Positions 52,975 to 62,912 of a stretch of DNA of 64,000 nucleotides are shown one piece after another. The position numbers were made by a program, and so were the translations under genes. The stretch comes from an uncultured Lachnospiraceae bacterium (GTDB lineage Bacteria > Bacillota > Clostridia > Lachnospirales > Lachnospiraceae). Location of the stretch: assembly GCA_934317845.1 (NCBI GenBank), contig CAKRES010000005.1:1-64000 (forward strand). The letters run 5' to 3'. The stretch's first letter is position 1. Each line of letters opens with the position of its first letter. Below the pieces are notes generated by a model that was given only the letters and a program-made list of their open reading frames with translations, made no database searches and was not told where the DNA came from.

Positions 52975-54609
52975 CTATTGTGCTTTGTTTTCTGCCTTTA
53001 CACGCTCCTGGTAGGTTGCAACATCCTCTTCTATACCACGCCAGATTACAATATCTGAACCAAACAAATAGACACCTGACATTTCCAGTGGAGAAATGAC
53101 AACTGTGTTCGTTGTTACCGGAATATTCATTCTGGTATTTTTCCTTGGATCATATTTTACAGAAAATGCCGGATAAATGTATGTAATTCCATCCTTTTCG
53201 TACTGCTCATAGTTGCCTGCAAGCAACGTCACTTGATTGGCCTTTCCAAAAAATTTCGTTCCCTTTTGTTTCAGATTACTGATCAGTTTCGTTTTTCCAT
53301 CTGTCACAGTAAGTGAAAACTCACTTTCCTGCTGTGGAAGAGTACAGAGCCCGTTCCGGTCAATCGGACGTTTTCCACAAATCGGATAATACGGAAAATT
53401 TCCCGGAAGATATGCACTCTTATCGGATGCATAATAGCGGTTCAACCACATTCCCTCATAGGTCATCCGAATGGCAGACAACTCTTTGCCATTGGGATAA
53501 ACCGTAATGAAATTGCCCTCTCTTTGATAGGTAAGGCGATTTCCTTCTGCATCTGTTACTTTGATGTTTTTAGCCTTGTTATAAAGCGTAAAGGAGTACT
53601 CCGGCAAAGAAACATCCGATACCTTAAGCGTCATATCTGCCCGAAGCATCGGCACGGTTATCAGTTTCATTTCGTATTCTGTCACATAAAAATTGTCTTC
53701 ACCGATCCGACCAGCCAGCTGATCCTGCTGTCCTATTGCATCTGCCTCCTGATAAAGAGCATCTTTCTGATCTTCATAGCCCTCATAGCTTCCAGCACAA
53801 GGTCTTGTCCATGCCACAAAACCGCCCACAAAGATTAAAAGCAGTACGATTTGAAAAAGAATCAGCTGCTTTTTTCTGCTTTTTAAGTACCATGAAAGGC
53901 ACAACAAAAACTGGCAGGCTGCAAAAATATAAACAGACTTACTTACAATATGAAGGGAAATCGGATACGGGTCACTAATATTTCCTACGTATCTTGTTCC
54001 TACACCAAAAAACTGTGTGGCATCGCTAATCCCATATAAGTTTTCTTTTCCATAAAACAACTGGTTAAACCGTATGGTAATATAAATGGTCGTGAACAGC
54101 AGCAAAAGGGAAGATACCAACCGGTTTTTCACCTGCCGCAAAATCATCCCAATGACACACAAGATCAGATTCGGCGTGGTAAAATAAATCACCAATGCTT
54201 TTAGCATATAGAGAAGAAATACTGCCTTTTCTCCATGTATCGCCGCTACAAGCAGCACATATCCGATTGCCAGAATACTTTGTATCAGTACAAGACAAAG
54301 TAAAAAACAAAGCGCACTAAACTTTCTTTGCAAAAACGATACAGCCATAACATCAAGGCACTCTGCCATTTCATACTTTTCTGCACTTCCCACATATTCA
54401 TAGGCAAGTATCATAAATACAATACCGGAATAAATCGTCAGTGGGAACAAGTGCTGTACGATATCTAAGCCGTCGAAAAACGCTCCATACACTCGAAAAG
54501 AGATCACTGTTTCTACGATCAGATACCCCAGCAACAGCAGATTTCCGACCACATATAGAAAGAAGTACTGTCTGATGCTGCGAAACAGCATGTGATTTTG
54601 TTTTAGCAA
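52975..54609 (-). CDS. ABC permease with large extracytoplasmic domain
   Basis: 544 residues from the TTG codon behind AGGGGGGAG; the frame is open for nine more codons and an ATG six codons on is another option. The first 270 residues hold about seven membrane helices; the remaining 270 are extracytoplasmic. That part has motifs like the N-terminal beta domain of M1 aminopeptidases (EFSLTVTDGKTKLISNL, VTLLAGNYEQ), as in ABC-2 permease/M1 fusions, but stops before any HExxH zinc site. It pairs with the ATPase 13 bases downstream. Confidence 0.7.
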   Translation of the reverse strand: MLKQNHMLFRSIRQYFFLYVVGNLLLLGYLIVETVISFRVYGAFFDGLDIVQHLFPLTIYSGIVFMILAYEYVGSAEKYEMAECLDVMAVSFLQRKFSALCFLLCLVLIQSILAIGYVLLVAAIHGEKAVFLLYMLKALVIYFTTPNLILCVIGMILRQVKNRLVSSLLLLFTTIYITIRFNQLFYGKENLYGISDATQFFGVGTRYVGNISDPYPISLHIVSKSVYIFAACQFLLCLSWYLKSRKKQLILFQIVLLLIFVGGFVAWTRPCAGSYEGYEDQKDALYQEADAIGQQDQLAGRIGEDNFYVTEYEMKLITVPMLRADMTLKVSDVSLPEYSFTLYNKAKNIKVTDAEGNRLTYQREGNFITVYPNGKELSAIRMTYEGMWLNRYYASDKSAYLPGNFPYYPICGKRPIDRNGLCTLPQQESEFSLTVTDGKTKLISNLKQKGTKFFGKANQVTLLAGNYEQYEKDGITYIYPAFSVKYDPRKNTRMNIPVTTNTVVISPLEMSGVYLFGSDIVIWRGIEEDVATYQERVKAENKAQ

Positions 54610-54664
54610 AATACTCCCCCCTACCTGATATAACAATTTTTATTAGTCATCATATGTTATAGTT

Positions 54665-54775
54665 TTACTTTTCTTTCATATTCATCGTTAAATTTTTAGA
54701 ATATGCAGCTATACACATAGGGATACATAATAACATTGCAAAAAATAGAATTGAAATAACTCTTTTGGCTTTCAT
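54665..54775 (-). CDS. 36-residue signal-peptide-like small protein
   Basis: MKAKRVISILFFAMLLCIP begins a 36-residue frame with a basic start, a hydrophobic core, an MCIAA cleavage-like site and a short polar tail ending NMKEK. It lies about 22 bases after the predicted start of a transcript from a well-spaced promoter and is the first frame of the ABC operon. Its ribosome binding site is weak (AGATAATGG). It could be a small exported peptide handled by the transporter, a leader peptide, or chance. No family is recognised. Confidence 0.4.
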   Translation of the reverse strand: MKAKRVISILFFAMLLCIPMCIAAYSKNLTMNMKEK

Positions 54776-54803
54776 AGAACCATTATCTTTTCTATTTTTC
54801 TCA

Positions 54804-54832
54804 ATTCTATACTATTCTGGCAGCATCGTCAA
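54804..54832 (-). promoter_or_regulatory. Promoter of the ABC transporter operon
   Basis: On the minus strand TTGACG (54827-54832) and TAGAAT (54804-54809) with a 17-base spacer, downstream of the asd terminator. Confidence 0.65.
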
Positions 54833-54841
54833 CAAAAACAC

Positions 54842-54880
54842 AAAAGATGGTAATGTAAAAATTTTACACCACCATCTTTT
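54842..54880 (-). terminator. Terminator of the leuB-asd operon
   Basis: AAAAGATGGT/ACCATCTTTT outer stem, a two-base mismatch, then a TGTAAA/TTTACA inner stem, with a T-rich tail on the minus strand. It lies 12 bases past the asd stop. Confidence 0.8.
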
Positions 54881-54891
54881 CTTTTGGTATT

Positions 54892-55986
54892 TTATTTCTT
54901 CTCAATATATCCCTGTGCCTTTAACAGCTCTGCACAAAGCACTGCTCCACCTGCGGCACCACGTACGGTGTTATGAGATAAACCGATAAATTTCCAATCG
55001 TATACGCTGTCCTCACGGATACGTCCTACGGAAATACCCATTCCATTCTCATAATCTACATCTAAGGTTACCTGTGGACGGTTGTCTTCTTCCATGTAGC
55101 GGATGAACTGCTTTGGTGCACTTGGAAGCTTTAATTCCTGTGGCACACCAGAGAACTCCTCTAATTTCTGGATCAACTGCTCCTTGGTTGGTTTCTTTTT
55201 GAATTTTACGAATACAGCTGCCGTGTGTCCATTTAATACCGGTACACGTACACACTGACAGGTGATCACAGGAGTTGTTGCCGGAACAATCTCTCCCTTT
55301 TCAAAATCTACATGTCCCCAGATACGAAGTGGCTCTTTCTCTGATTTCTCTTCCTCACCACCGATAAATGGGATGACATTTCCCACCATCTCCGGCCAGT
55401 CCTTAAAGGTTTTTCCTGCTCCGGAAATTGCCTGATAAGTGGTAGCCACTACCTCGTATGGTTCAAATTCTTTCCACGCGGTTAATACCGGAGCGTAGCT
55501 CTGGATAGAACAGTTTGGCTTTACCGCAACGAAACCACGCTTGGTTCCCAGACGTTTTTTCTGGCACTCGATCACCTTCATATGCTCCGGGTTGATCTCC
55601 GGTACTACCATTGGTACATCCGGTGTCCAGCGATGCGCACTGTTGTTTGACACAACCGGTGTCTCTGTCTTTGCATAGGCTTCCTCGATCGCCTTGATCT
55701 CGTCCTTGCTCATATCCACTGCACTAAATACAAAATCTACCGTAGAAGCAACCTCTTCTACTTCATTTACGTTGTGCACGATAATATTCTTTACTGCTTC
55801 CGGCATTGGAGTATCCATTTTCCAACGGTCTCCCACTGCTTCCTCATATGTTTTTCCAGCACTTCTTGGGGAAGCTGCAATGGTTACTACCTCAAACCAT
55901 GGATGGTTCTCTAACAGAGAGATAAAACGCTGTCCCACCATACCGGTTCCACCTAAAATACCTACTTTTAACTTCTCACTCATCAT
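54892..55986 (-). CDS. asd: Aspartate-semialdehyde dehydrogenase
   Basis: 364 residues of the archaeal/fungal-like subgroup. N-terminal GILGGTGMVGQRF binds NADP; the catalytic cysteine is in KPNCSIQSY (about residue 160). It reduces aspartyl phosphate to the semialdehyde, the branch point to lysine, diaminopimelate, threonine and methionine. Met1 or Met2 may be the start; GGAG lies upstream of both. Last gene of the six-gene operon. Confidence 0.93.
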   Translation of the reverse strand: MMSEKLKVGILGGTGMVGQRFISLLENHPWFEVVTIAASPRSAGKTYEEAVGDRWKMDTPMPEAVKNIIVHNVNEVEEVASTVDFVFSAVDMSKDEIKAIEEAYAKTETPVVSNNSAHRWTPDVPMVVPEINPEHMKVIECQKKRLGTKRGFVAVKPNCSIQSYAPVLTAWKEFEPYEVVATTYQAISGAGKTFKDWPEMVGNVIPFIGGEEEKSEKEPLRIWGHVDFEKGEIVPATTPVITCQCVRVPVLNGHTAAVFVKFKKKPTKEQLIQKLEEFSGVPQELKLPSAPKQFIRYMEEDNRPQVTLDVDYENGMGISVGRIREDSVYDWKFIGLSHNTVRGAAGGAVLCAELLKAQGYIEKK

Positions 55987-56017
55987 CCGCTCTCCTTTTC
56001 TATTGATTCTGTCGGTT

Positions 56018-57181
56018 CTATTTGATCACACGTACCTTTACTACGCCGTCAATACTCTTTAATGCTTCTACTAATGTATCTGCCGGAACACCATCTAAGT
56101 CAAGCATACAATATGCCCAGTCACCGCGGCTCTTGGAGATCATATTGGTTACATTGATATTCTGGTCTGCAAATACCTTTGTAAACTGGGTGATCATGTT
56201 CGGAATGTTCTTATGGTTGATCGCAATTCTTGCGGCACTGTCACATACGCCCATATCGCAGGCAGGGTAGTTGACAGAATTCTTAATGTTACCATTCTCC
56301 ATGTAATCCATGATCTCTTTCACTGCCATGATCGCACAGTTATCTTCGGATTCCTTGGTAGAAGCTCCCAGATGTGGAAGTGTAATAACATTGTCCAATC
56401 CTGCAATAGCCGGATTTGGGAAATCGGTTACATATTTTGCCACTCTTCCGCTTGCCAGTGCTTCCTTCATATCTGCATCATTTACTAAAGTATCACGGGA
56501 GAAGTTCAAGATCTTCATACCGTCATGCATCAGTGCAAATGCGTCTTTGTTGAGCATTCCGATCGTATCCTTTAATGCAGGTACGTGTATGGTGATGTAA
56601 TCACACTCTTTGTAAATGTCCTCGATATTGGTGATATGTTTGATATGACGGGATAATGACCATGCAGCATCGATTGATACAAATGGATCATAACCATATA
56701 CTTCCATACCAAGACGGAACGCGATATTGGCAACCTTTGCACCGATCGCTCCCAGTCCGATCACACCTAATTTCTTACCGGCGATCTCATTTCCGGCATA
56801 CTGTTTTTTCTGCTTCTCTACCATCTTTGCGATGTTTTCATCGGAAGCATTTTCTTTTACCCAGTTATATCCGCCCATTAAATCACGGGAAGCTAACATA
56901 AGACCGGCTACTACAAGCTCTTTTACACCGTTGGCATTGGCACCCGGTGTATTGAATACAACGATTCCCTTTTCTGCACAGGCATCCAGAGGAATGTTGT
57001 TGACACCTGCACCGGCACGCGCAATAGCAGCTAAGTTATCGGAAAGGGTAAGCTCATGCATGGATGCACTTCTGACAAGCACTGCATTTGCTTCACTGAA
57101 TTCCTCTGTCATTTCATACTGCTCATTAAACAGATCCGTACCGCAGGCTGCGATAGGATTCAAACAATTTACCTTAACCAT
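56018..57181 (-). CDS. serA: D-3-phosphoglycerate dehydrogenase
   Basis: 387 residues. Nucleotide-binding motif LGVIGLGAIGAKVANIA, the catalytic His in LPHLGASTKESEDN, and a C-terminal ACT domain (about 318-387, DWAYCMLDLDGVPADTLVEAL) that usually binds serine for feedback control. It oxidises 3-phosphoglycerate in the first step of serine synthesis. The usual NxARGGLVD motif reads NFSRDTLVND, so the second Gly pair is replaced. It follows serC by 36 bases. Confidence 0.92.
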   Translation of the reverse strand: MVKVNCLNPIAACGTDLFNEQYEMTEEFSEANAVLVRSASMHELTLSDNLAAIARAGAGVNNIPLDACAEKGIVVFNTPGANANGVKELVVAGLMLASRDLMGGYNWVKENASDENIAKMVEKQKKQYAGNEIAGKKLGVIGLGAIGAKVANIAFRLGMEVYGYDPFVSIDAAWSLSRHIKHITNIEDIYKECDYITIHVPALKDTIGMLNKDAFALMHDGMKILNFSRDTLVNDADMKEALASGRVAKYVTDFPNPAIAGLDNVITLPHLGASTKESEDNCAIMAVKEIMDYMENGNIKNSVNYPACDMGVCDSAARIAINHKNIPNMITQFTKVFADQNINVTNMISKSRGDWAYCMLDLDGVPADTLVEALKSIDGVVKVRVIK

Positions 57182-57217
57182 TTTTATGTCTCCTTATTCT
57201 CTGCATCTAACCTTATT

Positions 57218-58300
57218 TTATGCGTTCTCTTCTTCAAACTTCTTCATAAATGCAACTAACTTCTCTACGCCTTCGATCGGCATTGCATTGTAGATGGAAG
57301 CACGCATACCACCAACGGTTCTGTGTCCCTTTAAGTTCACAAATCCAGCCTCTGTTGCTTCTTTTACAAACTTGGCATCCATATCTTTATCTCCGGTTAC
57401 AAATGGAACATTCATCAAAGAACGATCCTCTGGAACCACGGTACCCTTAAAGAGCTTGGAAGAATCTAAGAAATCATATAAGATCTTTGCTTTCTTTTCG
57501 TTGATCTCTTTCATCTTCTCCAGACCACCTAATTTCTTTAAGTGCTTGAATACCTTACCGCAAATGTAAATGCCATAAGCAGGTGGAGTGTTATATAAAG
57601 AATTAGCGTCTGCCTGTGTCTTGTATTTTAACATTGTTGGAGTTCCTTCCATAACATCGTCACGGATCAGATCTTCACGGATGATAACAACAACCACGCC
57701 GGCAGGTCCTACGTTCTTTTGTACACCAAAGTAGATCAGACCATAGTCGCTTACATTTACAGGCTGGGATAAGATGTCAGATGACATATCTGCCACTAAG
57801 ATCTTGCCCTTCGTATTTGGAAGTTTCTTGAAGGTTGTTCCATAGATGGTGTTATTATGACAAATGTATACATAATCAGCATCCTCTGAGATTGGAAGAT
57901 CCGAACAATCCGGAATGTACGAGAATGTCTTATCCTCTGAACTTGCAATCTTATTTGCTTTTCCGTATCTTGCTGCTTCCTGATATGCCTTCTTTGCCCA
58001 CTGGCCTGTAACGATATAGTCTGCTACACCGTTTTTCATCAGGTTCATTGGGATTGCCGAAAACTGCTGGGAAGCTCCACCCTGTAAGAACAATACCTTG
58101 TAATTGTCCGGAATGTTCATCAGGTCTCTTAAATCCTGCTCTGCTGATTCAATGATCTCCTCAAATGCTTTCGAGCGGTGGCTCATCTCCATTACGCTCA
58201 TGCCTGTTCCATTGTAATCAAGCATCTCATCTGCTGCTTCCTGTAACACTTCTACCGGTAACATAGAAGGTCCTGCTGAAAAGTTATACACTCTTGCCAT
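57218..58300 (-). CDS. serC: Phosphoserine aminotransferase
   Basis: 360 residues, PLP-dependent. RVYNFSAGPSMLPVEVL at the start, MEMSHRSKAFEEII, FLQGGASQQFSAIPMNL and the C-terminal GHRTVGGMRASIYNAM are SerC hallmarks; the lysine in FGVQKNVGPAG should bind PLP. It makes phosphoserine from phosphohydroxypyruvate, the product of the next gene's enzyme. The same enzyme can serve pyridoxal phosphate synthesis in other bacteria. Confidence 0.96.
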   Translation of the reverse strand: MARVYNFSAGPSMLPVEVLQEAADEMLDYNGTGMSVMEMSHRSKAFEEIIESAEQDLRDLMNIPDNYKVLFLQGGASQQFSAIPMNLMKNGVADYIVTGQWAKKAYQEAARYGKANKIASSEDKTFSYIPDCSDLPISEDADYVYICHNNTIYGTTFKKLPNTKGKILVADMSSDILSQPVNVSDYGLIYFGVQKNVGPAGVVVVIIREDLIRDDVMEGTPTMLKYKTQADANSLYNTPPAYGIYICGKVFKHLKKLGGLEKMKEINEKKAKILYDFLDSSKLFKGTVVPEDRSLMNVPFVTGDKDMDAKFVKEATEAGFVNLKGHRTVGGMRASIYNAMPIEGVEKLVAFMKKFEEENA

Positions 58301-58326
58301 TTTTTATTTTCCTCCTTTTATATAAC

Positions 58327-60018
58327 TTACTTTGTCTGTTTTGCCAGATCGTCACCATCGAATACTTCTTCTAAAGTTGCTCCACCCGGAACCATAGGGA
58401 ATACTTTATCATCCTTACCGATCTGAGCATCGATCACAACCGGACCATCTGACTCTAACGCCTTTTTGAATGCGTCATCAAATTCCTGCTGGGTCGTTAC
58501 CGTATATCCGGTCGCCCCCATTGCCTCAGCAATTTTTGCGAAATCTGCTTTATCCTCTAATACTGTATTGGAATACCGCTCGCCGTAGAACAATGTCTGC
58601 CACTGACGTACCATACCGAGTACATGATTGTTGATGACCACTTCAATGATCGGTACGTTATAACGGGCTGCCGTCATGATCTCCTGCATATTCATACGGA
58701 AGCATCCATCTCCGGCAATGTTGATACATACCTGATCCGGTCTGCCATACTTGGCTCCGATACAGGCTCCGATACCATAACCCATTGTTCCCAATCCACC
58801 GGAAGTGATCAGTGTTCTAGGCTTTGAGTATTTGTAATACTGTGCTGCCCACATCTGATGCTGTCCGACATCGGTCGTGATGATCGCTTTTCCTTCTGTC
58901 TGGCGATAGATCGACTCCATGATCGAAGGACCGCAAAGTCCGGTCTCGGAATAATGAAGCGGATATTCTTTCATCAGGTTCTGCACCTTTTCCATCCACT
59001 CCTCATGCTTCAACGGTTTTGTGAGCTTATGATTTAACATTTCAAGTACACTTTTTACATCACCAACAATGCTTGCATGTACTTTGATATTCTTGTTGAT
59101 CTCTGCCGGATCAACATCAATCTGAAGAATCTTTGCTTTCTTTGCAAATTTGGAAGTATTTCCAGTTACACGATCGGAAAAACGTGCTCCCATTACGATC
59201 AACAGATCGCAATCTACTACGCTTAAGTTGGATGCCTTTGTTCCATGCATACCGACCATACCGGTATACCGGGGATCCGTCCCATCAAATGCGCCTTTTC
59301 CCATCAGGGTATCACATACCGGAGCATCAATTTTATCTACAAATTCTTTCAGTTCTGACTGCGCACCGGAAATGACAGCACCACCACCTACCATGATCAT
59401 TGGCTTTTTCGCCTTCTGGATCATCTCTACGGCTTTGTCAATATCCTTTCCACGAATCTGTTTGGTAGAGCGTGCGATCGGCTCCGGCGTCTTTGGAGTA
59501 TAGTCTGTCTTATTTGCTGTAACATCTTTTGGAATATCAACAAGCACCGGACCCGGACGTCCTGTTTTGGCAATCTTAAATGCCTTGCGGATCGTGTCGG
59601 CTAACTCCTTTACGTCCTTTACAATAAAGCTGTGTTTGGTGATCGGCATCACAACACCTGCAATATCGATCTCCTGAAAGCTGTCTTTTCCAAGAAGCGG
59701 AACACCTACATTCGCTGTGATCGCAACAAGTGGAATGGAATCCATCTGCGCCGTTGCAATACCGGTTACCAGATTGGTGGCACCCGGTCCGGAGGTCGCC
59801 ATACATACGCCTACTTTTCCGGTTACTCTGGCATATCCATCTGCTGCATGTGCTGCGCCCTGCTCATGCGAGGTCAACACATGATGAATCTCATCTTCAT
59901 GCTTATAAAGCTCATCATAAATATTTAAAATCGCACCACCCGGATAGCCAAATACAGTGTCTACCCCCTGCTCTTTTAAACATTCAATTACAATCTCTGA
60001 TCCAGTTAACTGTTTCAT
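58327..60018 (-). CDS. ilvB: Acetolactate synthase large subunit
   Basis: 563 residues, thiamine diphosphate enzyme. VFGYPGGAILNIYD with the HVLTSHEQGAAHAADGYAR glutamate region at the N-terminus, and the ThDP/Mg motif GDGCFRMNMQEIMTAARYNVPIIEVVINN near residue 440. It makes acetolactate from pyruvate in valine and leucine synthesis. The small regulatory subunit gene ilvN is not beside it or elsewhere in the window. Confidence 0.94.
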   Translation of the reverse strand: MKQLTGSEIVIECLKEQGVDTVFGYPGGAILNIYDELYKHEDEIHHVLTSHEQGAAHAADGYARVTGKVGVCMATSGPGATNLVTGIATAQMDSIPLVAITANVGVPLLGKDSFQEIDIAGVVMPITKHSFIVKDVKELADTIRKAFKIAKTGRPGPVLVDIPKDVTANKTDYTPKTPEPIARSTKQIRGKDIDKAVEMIQKAKKPMIMVGGGAVISGAQSELKEFVDKIDAPVCDTLMGKGAFDGTDPRYTGMVGMHGTKASNLSVVDCDLLIVMGARFSDRVTGNTSKFAKKAKILQIDVDPAEINKNIKVHASIVGDVKSVLEMLNHKLTKPLKHEEWMEKVQNLMKEYPLHYSETGLCGPSIMESIYRQTEGKAIITTDVGQHQMWAAQYYKYSKPRTLITSGGLGTMGYGIGACIGAKYGRPDQVCINIAGDGCFRMNMQEIMTAARYNVPIIEVVINNHVLGMVRQWQTLFYGERYSNTVLEDKADFAKIAEAMGATGYTVTTQQEFDDAFKKALESDGPVVIDAQIGKDDKVFPMVPGGATLEEVFDGDDLAKQTK

Positions 60019-60049
60019 CTGTTTTCTCCTCTATGCATCTGCCTGTTTT

Positions 60050-61723
60050 CTATTTTGCCTTTGGCACCTCTAAGATTGCACCGCGGTTACCGCTTGTTAC
60101 CATCGCTGCATAGCGTGCTAAATATCCGGTTGTAACCTTCGGCTCTCTTGGCTGCCATTTTGCTTTTCTTTCTGCCAGTTCTTCCTCAGAAACTTTCAGA
60201 TTCAGGCTCAGATTATCAATATCGATGGAAATGATGTCGCCTTCTTCTACTAAAGCGATCGGACCACCAACTGCTGCCTCTGGTGACACATGACCAATAG
60301 ATGCGCCACGGCTTGCACCGGAGAAACGTCCGTCTGTGATCAATGCCACGCTGGAACCTAATCCCATACCGGCGATCGCTGAGGTTGGATTTAACATCTC
60401 ACGCATACCAGGGCCTCCCTTTGGTCCCTCGTAACGGATAACAACCACATCGCCTTCTACGATCTTGCCGCCCTTGATCGCAGCAATCGCATCTTCCTCA
60501 CAATCAAATACACGGGCAGGCCCTTCATGCTTCAGCATCTCCGGTACCACTGCGGAACGTTTTACAACGCTTCCATCCGGAGCAAGGTTACCACTTAATA
60601 CCGCTAAGCCGCCTGTCTTTGAGTAAGCATTGTCCACGGTACGGATCACTTCCGGATTACGGTTGACCGCATTTTTGATGTTCTCGCCTACTGTCTTTCC
60701 GGTTACGGTCATACAATCTGTATGGAGCAGACCGATCTCCTCTAATTCTTTCATTACGGCATATACACCGCCTGCCTCATTTAAATCCTCCATATAGGTT
60801 GGACCGGCCGGTGCCAGATGACAAAGGTTAGGTGTCTTTGCACTGATCTCATTTGCAAACTTAATATCGAAATCCCAGCCAATCTCATGTGCGATCGCAG
60901 GTAAATGCAACATACTGTTTGTAGAACATCCCAGTGCCATATCAACGGTCAATGCATTCATGATCGCATCTTTTGTCATAATGTCTCTTGGGCAGATATT
61001 TTTACGGTATAATTCCATTACCGCCATACCGGCATGCTTTGCAAGCTTGATACGCTCAGAATATACTGCCGGGATCGTTCCATTTCCACGAAGTCCCATA
61101 CCAAGCACCTCAGTCAGACAGTTCATGCTGTTTGCGGTATACATACCGGAACAGGAACCACAGGTTGGGCATACTTTGTTCTCAAATTCTTCTACATCCT
61201 CTGCAGTCATTGATCCGGCCGCATAAGAACCTACTGCCTCAAACATAGAGGATAAGCTTCTCTTATGACCTTTCACATGTCCGGCTAACATCGGACCGCC
61301 GCTGACAAATACCGTCGGAACGTTGACACGTGCGGCTGCCATCAGAAGTCCCGGTACATTCTTATCACAGTTCGGAACCATAACCAGCGCATCAAACTGA
61401 TGTGCCTGTGCCATTGCTTCTGTGGAATCTGCGATCAGATCTCTGGTCACTAAGGAATATTTCATACCGATATGTCCCATGGCGATTCCGTCACATACTG
61501 CGATCGCCGGAAATACTACCGGCGTACCCCCTGCCATGGCAACACCTAATTTTACAGCTTCTACGATCTTATCCAGATTCATGTGTCCCGGTACGATCTC
61601 ATTGTAAGAAGAAACAATACCAACTAATGGTTTCTCCATCTCTTCTTTTGTCATTCCCAGTGCATTGAACAGGGAACGATGTGGTGCCTGCTGCATACCT
61701 TTTCTTACATTATCACTCTTCAT
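60050..61723 (-). CDS. ilvD: Dihydroxy-acid dehydratase
   Basis: 557 residues. Iron-sulfur ligands in PNCDKNVPG and CPTCGSCSGMYTANSMNCL, and the C-terminal DGRFSGASRGASIGHVSPEAA, are typical. It dehydrates dihydroxy acids to the keto acids before valine and isoleucine, and the cluster is oxygen sensitive in many bacteria, in keeping with an anaerobe. It is 31 bases before ilvB and 45 bases after leuB. Confidence 0.96.
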   Translation of the reverse strand: MKSDNVRKGMQQAPHRSLFNALGMTKEEMEKPLVGIVSSYNEIVPGHMNLDKIVEAVKLGVAMAGGTPVVFPAIAVCDGIAMGHIGMKYSLVTRDLIADSTEAMAQAHQFDALVMVPNCDKNVPGLLMAAARVNVPTVFVSGGPMLAGHVKGHKRSLSSMFEAVGSYAAGSMTAEDVEEFENKVCPTCGSCSGMYTANSMNCLTEVLGMGLRGNGTIPAVYSERIKLAKHAGMAVMELYRKNICPRDIMTKDAIMNALTVDMALGCSTNSMLHLPAIAHEIGWDFDIKFANEISAKTPNLCHLAPAGPTYMEDLNEAGGVYAVMKELEEIGLLHTDCMTVTGKTVGENIKNAVNRNPEVIRTVDNAYSKTGGLAVLSGNLAPDGSVVKRSAVVPEMLKHEGPARVFDCEEDAIAAIKGGKIVEGDVVVIRYEGPKGGPGMREMLNPTSAIAGMGLGSSVALITDGRFSGASRGASIGHVSPEAAVGGPIALVEEGDIISIDIDNLSLNLKVSEEELAERKAKWQPREPKVTTGYLARYAAMVTSGNRGAILEVPKAK

Positions 61724-61768
61724 ATTCTTACCTGCCTTATACTATATCTTTGCATTTCTGTTTGCTTC

Positions 61769-62851
61769 TTAAATGCGCTTGGTGATCTCATCACCCATTT
61801 CACTACAGGATACCTTCTTCATACCTTCGGAGTAAATATCACCGGTGCGGTAACCCTCTTTCAATACTGCTTTAACCGCATTCTCAATTGCATCTGCTTC
61901 CTCATCCAGATCAAAGGAGAAACGAAGCATCATGGCAGCTGAAAGCACTGTTGCGATCGGATTGGCAATGTTCTGTCCTGCGATATCCGGTGCGGAACCA
62001 TGACTTGGCTCATAAAGTCCAAACTTAGTTTCATTCAGACTTGCTGAGGATAGCATACCAAGAGAACCTGTTACCATAGCTGCCTCATCCGATAAAATGT
62101 CACCAAACATATTCTCTGTTAAGATCACATCGAACTGTGCCGGATTCCGGACGATCTGCATCGCACAGTTATCTACCAGCATATGCTCATAGGCAACATC
62201 CGGATAATCTTTGGCAACCTCTTCGACTACCTTGCGCCATAATCTGGAAGAATCCAGTACATTTGCCTTATCCACACTTGTTACTTTCTTTCTTCTCTTT
62301 CTGGCAATATCAAATCCACGGATCGCGATACGACGGATCTCCGGCTCTGTGTAAGTCAGATTGTCATGTGCCGTCATCACACCATTTTCCATGCCGGTGC
62401 TGCGCTCGCCGAAATAAAGGCCTCCGGTCAGTTCCCGCATGATCATCATATCAAACCCGTCTGCACTGATATCCGAACGAAGTGGACAAGCATCCTTAAG
62501 CTCCTCATAAAGATATGCCGGACGTAAGTTGGCAAATAAGTTCAGTTCTTTTCTGATCTTTAAAAGTCCTGCCTCCGGTCGTTTGGATGGCTCTAATTTA
62601 TACCATGGAGAGGTTGCTGTATTTCCACCAATGGATCCCATTAATACAGCATCCGATGCCTTGGCTGCTGCGATCGTTTCATCCGTAAGCGGAATCCCGT
62701 GTACATCGATCGAGGCACCACCCATCAAAAGCTGTTCGTAGTGAAACGTATGACCAAACTTATCTGCAACACGATCCAATACTTTCATTGCCTCGGTCAC
62801 GATCTCAGGTCCGATACCGTCCCCTTTAATGACTCCAATTTTAAATTCCAT
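61769..62851 (-). CDS. leuB: 3-isopropylmalate dehydrogenase
   Basis: 360 residues of the beta-decarboxylating dehydrogenase family. FKIGVIKGDGIGPEIVTEAMKVLD at the start, the substrate loop MRELTGGLYFGER, and GSAPDIAGQNIANPIA near the C-terminus for NAD binding. It oxidises 3-isopropylmalate in leucine synthesis. leuA, leuC and leuD are not in the window. First gene of the operon; the promoter is 60 bases upstream. Confidence 0.96.
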   Translation of the reverse strand: MEFKIGVIKGDGIGPEIVTEAMKVLDRVADKFGHTFHYEQLLMGGASIDVHGIPLTDETIAAAKASDAVLMGSIGGNTATSPWYKLEPSKRPEAGLLKIRKELNLFANLRPAYLYEELKDACPLRSDISADGFDMMIMRELTGGLYFGERSTGMENGVMTAHDNLTYTEPEIRRIAIRGFDIARKRRKKVTSVDKANVLDSSRLWRKVVEEVAKDYPDVAYEHMLVDNCAMQIVRNPAQFDVILTENMFGDILSDEAAMVTGSLGMLSSASLNETKFGLYEPSHGSAPDIAGQNIANPIATVLSAAMMLRFSFDLDEEADAIENAVKAVLKEGYRTGDIYSEGMKKVSCSEMGDEITKRI

Positions 62852-62912
62852 TCTGTTTCATCCCTTTCGTTATCCGTTACAGATTCGGGTAGAATCCGCC
62901 CATTTAATCTAT

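Noticed and set aside
62852..62912. T-box or attenuator before leuB
   Set aside because: The leader is only about 55 bases and has no T-box sequence or terminator hairpin.
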